Shown here: positions 1 to 5,181 of the stretch, in pieces
Position numbering within the stretch: the first letter of the stretch is position 1
Layout: each line of letters starts with the position of its first letter
Notes under the pieces: generated by a model
Database searches by the model: none
The model's input: the letters and a program-made list of their open reading frames with translations, nothing else
What the model was told of the DNA's origin: nothing
Source of the DNA: Bryobacterales bacterium
GTDB taxonomy: Bacteria; Acidobacteriota; Terriglobia; Bryobacterales; Bryobacteraceae
Length of the DNA stretch: 10,682 bases
Assembly (NCBI GenBank): GCA_025456495.1
Contig: JALOKO010000078.1
Location: 1-10,682 of the forward strand
Direction: 5' to 3'
Position numbers and translations under genes: made by a program

Positions 1-1
1 G

Positions 2-265
2 TTTGACCGCGTCGTCCCCACGGCCGAGAATCTGGCCATTGAGATCTGGAGACGCCTTTGCCCGAAGCTGCAACTTGGCCAAGGCCGTCTGCACAAGGTG
101 CGTGTGTACGAAACGGATGACCTGTTTGTGGATTACGACGGCCAGCCTTACCCCGCCTCCGTCTCCCTCTCTGCCACCTCCAGCGCCAGCGCCGCCGCAC
201 CGGCCCCCGCACCGCACGAAGGGGTTACGCAGCCGGTGCCGGCGACCGCGAAGGGCGAAGCATGA
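2..265 (+). CDS. 6-pyruvoyl-tetrahydropterin / 6-carboxytetrahydropterin synthase family protein, 3' end only
   Basis: The reading frame is open from the window edge, so only the last 87 residues are visible. PTPS/QueD enzymes convert dihydroneopterin triphosphate into 6-pyruvoyl- or 6-carboxy-tetrahydropterin. Visible family signatures are PTAENLAIEIWRRL (visible residues 6-19), matching the conserved TEN-helix of PTPS, and VRVYETDD (33-40), whose Glu37 corresponds to the pterin-anchoring glutamate of the family. The zinc histidines and catalytic cysteine lie upstream of the window. After the usual family end near residue 47 there is an odd Ala/Pro/Ser-rich tail of about 40 residues, probably disordered. 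The stop overlaps the next start as ATGA, so the second PTPS paralog is probably translationally coupled to this one. Family assignment is firm; whether it serves queuosine, biopterin or another pterin cannot be told from this fragment. Confidence 0.82.
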   Translation, partial: FDRVVPTAENLAIEIWRRLCPKLQLGQGRLHKVRVYETDDLFVDYDGQPYPASVSLSATSSASAAAPAPAPHEGVTQPVPATAKGEA

Positions 266-693
266 CCCTCACGCGCCGTTACCGTTTTTGCTCGGCCCAC
301 CGCCTGCATAGCCCGGCCTTAAGTGAAGAGGCCAACCAGCAGACCTACGGGCGGTGCAATAATCCCTTTGGGCACGGCCACAACTATGTGTTGGAAGTAA
401 GTGTGGATGGCCAGCCGGATGCCGTCACCGGTCGCCTGATGGCGATTGAAGATCTGGACGGTCTGGTGACCGCCAATGTGTTGCGCGTGTATGACGGCAA
501 GAACATGAATGTGGATATTGATCGGTTTCAAGGCGAGTTCGTGCCGACCACGGAAAACGTGGCGGTGGATGTCCGGGAACGTCTTGAGAGGAGTTGGCCT
601 GAACCGGGTTCCCCCTGGCGTCACACGCGCATGATGCCGCGTCTTGCCGGAGTGAGATTGTTTGAGACCCGCAAGAATATTTTCGACATCTGA
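262..693 (+). CDS. 6-pyruvoyl-tetrahydropterin synthase family protein (second paralog, catalytic His absent)
   Basis: This 143-residue protein has the length and layout of a eukaryote-type PTPS. The zinc ligands are present: His13 in CSAHRL and His38/His40 in NNPFGHGHNY. The catalytic cysteine is Cys32 (GRCNNP) and the pterin-binding glutamate is Glu135 (LFETRKN); TTENVAV (96-102) is also typical. In the family the catalytic triad is Cys-Asp-His, with the last two in a DHKNL-type motif. Here the motif reads YDGKNMN (77-83), so Asp78 is kept but the His is Gly79. The protein may be slow, altered in product, or act as a partner of the upstream paralog; this is inference. The start is set by the ATGA overlap with the preceding stop and an AAGGG ribosome site at 251-255. 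folE follows after 9 bp, so all three genes look like one transcript supplying reduced pterins. Confidence 0.88.
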   Translation: MTLTRRYRFCSAHRLHSPALSEEANQQTYGRCNNPFGHGHNYVLEVSVDGQPDAVTGRLMAIEDLDGLVTANVLRVYDGKNMNVDIDRFQGEFVPTTENVAVDVRERLERSWPEPGSPWRHTRMMPRLAGVRLFETRKNIFDI

Positions 694-702
694 GCAGAAG
701 CC

Positions 703-1314
703 ATGAAACACGCCAAAGCCCCTGTGAAAGTGATCCCCGTGAATCAGGGGGAACAGGAATATCCCATCGCTCCGCATATCGAAGAAGTATTGCGGCATCT
801 GGGCGAGAATCCGCAACGAGACGGTTTATTGCGCACCCCGATTCGCGTGGACAAGGCGCTGCGCGACCTCACCAGCGGCTACCGTACTCGCGTCAGCGAT
901 GTCCTGAACGGGGCCTTGTTTGACGTGGATTACGACGAAATGGTGATCGTGAAGGACATCGAGTTTTACAGCCTTTGCGAGCATCACATGCTGCCCTTCT
1001 TTGGCAAGATCCACGTGGCCTACATCCCCAACGGGAAGGTGATTGGCCTGAGCAAAATTCCGCGCATCGTGGACATCTTCGCGCGTCGCCTGCAGGTGCA
1101 GGAACGCCTGACGCAGGAGGTGGCGCAAACCATCATGGACACCATCAAGCCGAAGGGCGTGGGCGTAGTGGCCACTGCGCAGCACTTTTGCATGATGATG
1201 CGCGGGGTGGAGAAGCAGTGCAGCGATACCGTGACCAGCACCATGCTGGGGGCCTTCCGCAACAACCGCGAAACCCGCACGGAGTTCCTGTCGCTCATCC
1301 GTCCCCACGTGTAA
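703..1314 (+). CDS. folE: GTP cyclohydrolase I (FolE)
   Basis: A complete 203-residue GTP cyclohydrolase I, the normal length for the bacterial enzyme. It hydrolyses GTP to 7,8-dihydroneopterin triphosphate and formate, the entry step to folate, biopterin and queuosine, and acts in the cytoplasm as a homodecamer. The sequence shows the N-terminal substrate-pocket segment with RTPIRVDKA (44-52), the zinc-site motif LCEHHMLPF (91-99) with Cys92 and His95 as ligands, GLSKIPRIV (115-123), and the second zinc/catalytic segment TAQHFCMMMRGVEK (158-171) with His161 and ligand Cys163. The two Cys plus His make it a zinc-dependent type IA enzyme. It begins 9 bp after the PTPS-like gene with only a weak AGAAG ribosome site (712-bp region upstream is coding), consistent with cotranscription. 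The direct enzymatic link is that its product is the substrate of the two upstream PTPS-family proteins. Confidence 0.97.
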   Translation: MKHAKAPVKVIPVNQGEQEYPIAPHIEEVLRHLGENPQRDGLLRTPIRVDKALRDLTSGYRTRVSDVLNGALFDVDYDEMVIVKDIEFYSLCEHHMLPFFGKIHVAYIPNGKVIGLSKIPRIVDIFARRLQVQERLTQEVAQTIMDTIKPKGVGVVATAQHFCMMMRGVEKQCSDTVTSTMLGAFRNNRETRTEFLSLIRPHV

Positions 1315-1389
1315 GGCCACGGGATGGCGCACCCGATGCGGAGCACCCGCGGGAGGCCTCAGCGTACGGCGTGTCCGGCCACCCTCGCA

Positions 1390-1398
1390 TGGTAGGAT
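1390..1398 (+). promoter_or_regulatory. Putative extended -10 promoter for the 1407 gene
   Basis: The sequence TGGTAGGAT fits an extended -10 element (TG-n-TAGGAT, hexamer at 1393-1398). Only 8 bases separate it from the ATG at 1407, so a transcript starting about 7 bases after the hexamer would be nearly leaderless. The AGGA inside the element could alternatively act as a ribosome site. No good -35 is visible. It resembles elements before three other genes in this window. Confidence 0.4.
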
Positions 1399-1406
1399 GA
1401 CCCTAT

Positions 1407-1757
1407 ATGGCAAGCAGCGTTCGGGACTTTGAATGCGTTGACCCATTCGGGGTCACCTGGCAGGTGAAGTTCTTGTGGCATCAGGTGGGCATTGCCATTC
1501 GCCACGCCGACACCATTGATTGCAAGTTCCAGCTCACCAGCGCGGATGAACAGATCGCCAAGGTGATTGCTCTTGAGCACGTACACTTGAAGCATCTCGC
1601 CGCTGAGTTGGTCCGCGACATTACAGACCCCTGGGTGATGCAACTTGCCGGGAATCACCTGCGGTACATGGTGGAGTCTGGAGAGGACATGGACAAGACC
1701 CTGGTCACTCTCAGCATGGACGACCTACGGAGAAGCCTGGGCGCCGTCGCACGCTAG
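1407..1757 (+). CDS. Hypothetical protein, 116 aa, soluble
   Basis: I do not recognise a family. The protein is 116 residues, has no signal peptide and no membrane segment, and looks like a compact alpha/beta protein: an amphipathic beta-rich N-terminal half (residues 6-43, FECVDPFGVTWQVKF and following) and a helical C-terminal half (about 45-110). Cys10 and Cys39 and several histidines (25, 33, 58, 60, 63, 84) do not form a convincing metal motif. The start is the only ATG in frame near the beginning and sits 8 bases after an extended -10-like element. The gene lies 92 bp after folE and 84 bp before the membrane-protein gene on the same strand, with an inverted repeat in the second gap. Codon use and GC resemble the neighbours, supporting it as a real gene rather than a chance frame. 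Confidence 0.7.
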   Translation: MASSVRDFECVDPFGVTWQVKFLWHQVGIAIRHADTIDCKFQLTSADEQIAKVIALEHVHLKHLAAELVRDITDPWVMQLAGNHLRYMVESGEDMDKTLVTLSMDDLRRSLGAVAR

Positions 1758-1791
1758 CGTGGCGGGACGGGCGGATTTCTCAATCGACGGT

Positions 1792-1819
1792 GCGGAAACC
1801 TTCCGCGGCCGGTTTCCGC
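1792..1819. terminator. Perfect 9-bp inverted repeat in intergenic gap (terminator-like hairpin or operator)
   Basis: GCGGAAACC (1792-1800) and GGTTTCCGC (1811-1819) form a perfect 9-bp stem around a 10-base loop that itself contains the palindrome CCGCGG. It lies in the short gap between the 116-aa gene and the membrane-protein gene. There is no following T-tract, so a classical intrinsic terminator is uncertain; an operator for a dimeric regulator or an mRNA-stabilising hairpin is equally possible. Confidence 0.4.
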
Positions 1820-1841
1820 CATTCCATGCAAGAGCAGGTGA

Positions 1842-2675
1842 ATGGACGCCAACCCTCCCAACCCGCCGCAGGAACCAGAGGCCCCGGGGCTTCTGCCGTC
1901 CGCCGTCAAGGTGACGCTGTCCGGCCGGAGCTTTTCGTTCTACCCGCCCATTCGCAACCTGTCCCACAACGAGTGGCGCTTTGTGCGCGAGACGTGGTCA
2001 GAGCTTCTGGTAGAGAACGTAGACAGCGGTGTTGAGGTGTGGATCCCCCGCCGCATGTTGGGCGCGATCTCATCCGTAGAGCAGCCCTTTCCCATTGTTG
2101 GGCTGGATAAGGAAATGGAGTTCCGCGCTGGCGCCGTCTGGCCCTATCGGCCCAAGCTACTGGAGATGCCCAGGCCCGAGCGAACTCCGCAGCCGGAGGA
2201 TGCCTCTGTCGCCAACGCGACAGGTCTTCTGCCCACCCGGAAACGCCGCGGCAGCGGGAGTACCGCCACCGAACACCGGCTGGCCCGGCTGATCGGGATC
2301 GCCCTCACCATTGCCTTTGTGGCCATCCTGCTGGTGCTGGCCATCTTCCGTGGCGATGGCATATTCGGCAATCGCGTCATCCTCCAGACCGCTGACCAGG
2401 ACTACCTGTCGCTGGGCGCGGGCGACGACTACTTTCGCGTGGTGCAGCGCTTAGGACCGCCACAGTCAGATCGCTGGCGCACCCAATCCAAAGAAGTCGC
2501 CTTTCGGGTTCTGGAGTATCCTGACCGCGCGTACTCAGTCATCCTGTTCGGCGCGGATCAGGCAACAGCAACCTACCTGGGAGCAATGGACGGCAACTGG
2601 CGGCCCATCCACGCGGTGTCCATCGGGCGGGGCATGGATTCCACCGCGATGTTGCGTACACTGCCCCGCTTTTAG
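1842..2675 (+). CDS. Hypothetical single-pass membrane protein, 277 aa
   Basis: No family recognised. Visible architecture: a Pro-rich N-terminus (1-20); a globular domain of about 25-110 containing YPPIRNLSHNEWRFVRETW and VWIPRRMLGAI; a Pro/Ala/Ser linker (108-140) ending in a basic RKRR patch (133-136); one strong transmembrane helix at about 150-169 (LIGIALTIAFVAILLVLAIF); and a C-terminal domain of about 108 residues. The positive-inside rule (RKRR and HRLAR before the helix) predicts the N-terminal domain in the cytoplasm and the C-terminal domain outside. The C-terminal domain contains DDYFRVVQRLGPP, which resembles the start of small lipoprotein-type (SmpA/OmlA-like) folds only vaguely, so no function is assigned. 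The start ATG at 1842 follows AGCAGGTG; other nearby starts are out of frame. The N-terminal domain could bind a cytoplasmic partner, but nothing here shows which. Confidence 0.75.
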   Translation: MDANPPNPPQEPEAPGLLPSAVKVTLSGRSFSFYPPIRNLSHNEWRFVRETWSELLVENVDSGVEVWIPRRMLGAISSVEQPFPIVGLDKEMEFRAGAVWPYRPKLLEMPRPERTPQPEDASVANATGLLPTRKRRGSGSTATEHRLARLIGIALTIAFVAILLVLAIFRGDGIFGNRVILQTADQDYLSLGAGDDYFRVVQRLGPPQSDRWRTQSKEVAFRVLEYPDRAYSVILFGADQATATYLGAMDGNWRPIHAVSIGRGMDSTAMLRTLPRF

Positions 2676-2735
2676 TCGCGCACCCGTCCTGGCGCCATGC
2701 TGCGCAGTTCCTTTCCTGGGAACCTACGGCGGGCA

Positions 2736-2764
2736 TTCAATTCCTAGCGCCGCGATGATAAGAT
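2736..2764 (+). promoter_or_regulatory. Putative promoter of the aminotransferase gene
   Basis: An extended -10 element TGATAAGAT (2756-2764, hexamer TAAGAT 2759-2764) is preceded by a weak -35 TTCAAT (2736-2741) at the standard 17-bp spacing. Predicted transcription start is near 2771, giving a leader of about 30 bases that includes the GGAGG ribosome site at 2791-2795. Confidence 0.5.
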
Positions 2765-2800
2765 CCTGCCAGACCCCACGTCCGCGCATTGGAGGCAACC

Positions 2801-4129
2801 ATGGTATTCTCCCGCCGCCTGTTTTTGGGTAGCGCCGCTGCATTGGCAACCACCCCTGCATCCGCCCGCTTGGCCATTGATGGAGGAACGCCGGTACGCG
2901 CGAAACCGCTTCAGGCGCGGCTCTACGGTCCGCTGTACTACAACCAAATGGAATGGGACTTTCTGCGGGAGGTATGGGAGGCCCGCGCGCCCTTCCGCTT
3001 CTGGGGCATGGACCGTTCCGTGATGCCGGCCAAGGTGGCCACGTTTGAGCGCGAGTTCGCCACTTTCATGCAAACGCGCTTCGCGCTGGGCGTCACCTCT
3101 GGCACCGCGGCCCTGCAGGTGGCGCTGGCCGCCCTGGAGATTGGCCCCGGCGATGAGGTGATCGTGCCCGCGTGGACCTGGCATTCCTGCTTCAACGCGG
3201 TGGTGATGGCCGGTGCGCTGCCCATCTGCGCGGAGATCGATTCGTCCTTCAATCTGGATCCGGCCGACGTCGAACGCCACATCACCCCACGCACGCGCGT
3301 CCTGATGGCGGTGCATCTGCAGGGCAATCCGGCCAACATGGAGGCCCTGCTAGCCATCGCCCGCAAACACAAATTACGGGTACTGGAAGATGTCTCGCAA
3401 TCGGTGGGGGCAAGCTATCGCGGCAAACCACTGGGCAAAATGGGCGACATCGCCATCGCCAGCCTTCAGGTGAACAAGACGATCTCCGCCGGGGAAGGGG
3501 GCGCCGTCTACACCAGCGATGCCGGCCTGTTTGAACGGGCCATTCGTTTCCATGATGTGGGCACGGTGCGCGCGCCGCACACCACCTGGCTGGGCTCCAC
3601 GCAGGGGGAGGCCTTCATCGGCGTCAACTATCGCATGAATGAGTTCTCTGGCGCGGTGCTGCTTGCCCAAATCCGCAAGCTGCCGCAGGTGGTGGGGGAT
3701 ATCCGTGCTGTGGCCCGGCGCGTTTATGAAGGCATCGCCGACCTGAAGCAACTGGAGCTGCGTGGACTTCCAGACCCAGCGGGCGAACTGGGTTCGGCTG
3801 TCTTTGTGGGCTTCCCCGGAAGGTCCCAACGGGATCGTTTCCTCAGCGCGATGAAGGCGGAAAACGTGCCCGCAAGCCCACCCTCGGGCTCCGTACTGCT
3901 GCCCACCCAGCCGCACATCATCGCCAAGCGCGCCACCCATCCCAACTGGCCCACCTGGACCAGCCCCGCGGGTCGCGCCGTTCGCTATGGCGTGGAAACC
4001 TGCCCCAGAAGCGCCGCCATCCTGGACCGGTTCGCGGGTGTGTCGCTAGACCCCAAGTTCACCGAGGCCGATACGCGCGACATCGTCAACGCGATCCGAA
4101 AGGTGCATCCGGCTATCATGGCTGGCTAG
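2801..4129 (+). CDS. DegT/DnrJ/EryC1/StrS family PLP-dependent aminotransferase with Tat signal peptide
   Basis: A 442-residue fold-type I PLP enzyme of the family that transaminates keto-sugars (also seen in aminocyclitol and AHBA-type pathways). Numbered from ATG 2801: SGTAALQVAL (100-109) is the cofactor phosphate loop; EDVSQSVGASYRG (196-208) carries Asp197, which holds the PLP pyridine nitrogen; VNKTISAGEGGAV (224-236) carries the Schiff-base Lys226; NYRMNEFSGAVLLAQ (276-290) is the typical family block. The N-terminus MVFSRRLFLGSAAALATTPASARLA is a textbook twin-arginine signal (SRRLFLG), with a short hydrophobic stretch and a possible AxA cleavage after Ala22. Tat exports folded proteins with cofactor bound, so a periplasmic PLP enzyme is plausible. 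ATG 2801 is chosen over the in-frame TTG 2789 because GGAGG (2791-2795) is correctly spaced only for the ATG. The substrate is unknown; galE next door is convergent, so not co-operonic. Confidence 0.92.
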   Translation: MVFSRRLFLGSAAALATTPASARLAIDGGTPVRAKPLQARLYGPLYYNQMEWDFLREVWEARAPFRFWGMDRSVMPAKVATFEREFATFMQTRFALGVTSGTAALQVALAALEIGPGDEVIVPAWTWHSCFNAVVMAGALPICAEIDSSFNLDPADVERHITPRTRVLMAVHLQGNPANMEALLAIARKHKLRVLEDVSQSVGASYRGKPLGKMGDIAIASLQVNKTISAGEGGAVYTSDAGLFERAIRFHDVGTVRAPHTTWLGSTQGEAFIGVNYRMNEFSGAVLLAQIRKLPQVVGDIRAVARRVYEGIADLKQLELRGLPDPAGELGSAVFVGFPGRSQRDRFLSAMKAENVPASPPSGSVLLPTQPHIIAKRATHPNWPTWTSPAGRAVRYGVETCPRSAAILDRFAGVSLDPKFTEADTRDIVNAIRKVHPAIMAG

Positions 4130-5109
4130 CGCGCATAGCCTTCCGGGTGCGCTTCGTGCCATCGCCAGGCACTCTCAATGATGCTTTCGATGGTGTCGAA
4201 CTCCGGCTCCCAGCCCAGGACTTGCTTGGCTTTGGTGGCGTCGGCCACCAGATAGCTGGCATCACCCGGGCGACGGTCTTCCACCTTCACTGAGATGGGG
4301 CGTCCGCTGATTTTGCGCGCCGCCTCAATCACCTCAAAGACCGAATAGCCGCGTCCGGTACCCACGTTGAAGAAGTCGCTTTTGCCATCGGCGCGCAAGT
4401 AGGCAAGGGCTTTCCAATGGGCCTCGGCCAGGTCTGCGATGTGGATGTAATCGCGGACACAACTGCCATCGTGCGTCCCGTAATCGCTGCCGAAGACTGA
4501 GATGCTCTCGCGTTGCGCAAGCGCTGTGAACAGCACCAACGGAATGAGGTGAGTTTCGGGACGATGGTGCTCGCCGCGCAATCTGGTTGCGCCGGAGGCA
4601 TTGAAATAACGCAGGCCCACGAAGCGCATCCCGTAGGCACGGTCGAAGTCTTCCAGAATGCGCTCCATGAAGAACTTCGTCCAGCCGTATGGGTTGTGGG
4701 GATTCTGGGGGTGGTCCTCATCCATGGGAATGCGCACGGGTTCGCCATAGGTGGCGCAGGTAGAGGAAAACACCACGTGCTTCACCCCGGCTTCCCGCAA
4801 GGCGTTCATCAGCGCCAGGCCCTCGCCCACGTTGTTGGCGTAGAACCTTCCGGGATCCGTGACGGAAACGCCCACGTTGGTGTGAGCGGCGAAGTGGATG
4901 CAGGCCTGCACTTCATGCTTCCGCACGATGGAGGTCACCAGTCCGGTATCGCCGATGCTGCCTTCGTACAGATCGGCATCGCCGTGGATGGCGTCGCGAT
5001 GCCCCTCCACAAAGTTATCCAGCACCACCACCGGCTCTCCGCGCTCCAAAAGCAAATCAACGGTGGCGCTGCCGATATAACCGGCTCCGCCGGTAACTAG
5101 GATGGACAT
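4126..5109 (-). CDS. galE: UDP-glucose 4-epimerase (GalE)
   Basis: A 327-residue extended short-chain dehydrogenase/reductase, close to the usual length for GalE. It interconverts UDP-glucose and UDP-galactose using bound NAD, feeding galactose into exopolysaccharide and cell-surface glycans. The Rossmann NAD motif is GGAGYIGS (7-14), with Asp31 (VLDNF) following the second strand as the adenosine-ribose binding residue. The catalytic set is Thr117 in FSSTCATYGEP (Thr replaces Ser, as in many bacterial GalEs) plus Tyr141 and Lys145 in NPYGWTKFFMER. RYFNASGA (167-174) and VRDYIHIADLAEAH (218-231) are further epimerase signatures. The start is the ATG at 5109-5107, preceded by an extended -10-like element and little ribosome-site complementarity. 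Its stop overlaps that of the convergent aminotransferase. A related 4-epimerase specificity, for example toward UDP-GlcNAc, cannot be excluded from sequence alone. Confidence 0.94.
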   Translation of the reverse strand: MSILVTGGAGYIGSATVDLLLERGEPVVVLDNFVEGHRDAIHGDADLYEGSIGDTGLVTSIVRKHEVQACIHFAAHTNVGVSVTDPGRFYANNVGEGLALMNALREAGVKHVVFSSTCATYGEPVRIPMDEDHPQNPHNPYGWTKFFMERILEDFDRAYGMRFVGLRYFNASGATRLRGEHHRPETHLIPLVLFTALAQRESISVFGSDYGTHDGSCVRDYIHIADLAEAHWKALAYLRADGKSDFFNVGTGRGYSVFEVIEAARKISGRPISVKVEDRRPGDASYLVADATKAKQVLGWEPEFDTIESIIESAWRWHEAHPEGYAR

Positions 5110-5124
5110 GGCTGTTCAGGCATC

Positions 5125-5133
5125 AGCATAGCA
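5125..5133 (-). promoter_or_regulatory. Putative extended -10 promoter of galE
   Basis: Read on the minus strand this is TGCTATGCT, an extended -10 (TG-n-TATGCT). Transcription would start near 5118, leaving a leader of only about 9 bases before the galE ATG and no obvious Shine-Dalgarno sequence. The element lies within the 72-bp gap after the MutS-like gene, so galE can be transcribed independently of it. Confidence 0.45.
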
Positions 5134-5181
5134 TCGCCCGCGTACGGCAGTTGGCGCGCGGGAAAGTCCATTCACGAGGGA

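Noticed and set aside
319..1446. Long antisense frames opposite the PTPS-like gene and folE
   Set aside because: They mirror strongly conserved genes on the plus strand, a usual effect of GC-rich codon bias, and show no family features.
2789..2800. TTG start for the aminotransferase
   Set aside because: The GGAGG site at 2791-2795 fits only the ATG at 2801, and the Tat signal begins there.
2744..3940. Antisense frames opposite the aminotransferase
   Set aside because: Low-complexity, His/Arg/Gly-rich shadows of a clearly conserved gene.
4513..5100. 195-aa plus-strand frame inside galE
   Set aside because: Complement of the well-conserved epimerase, with no domain or ribosome site.
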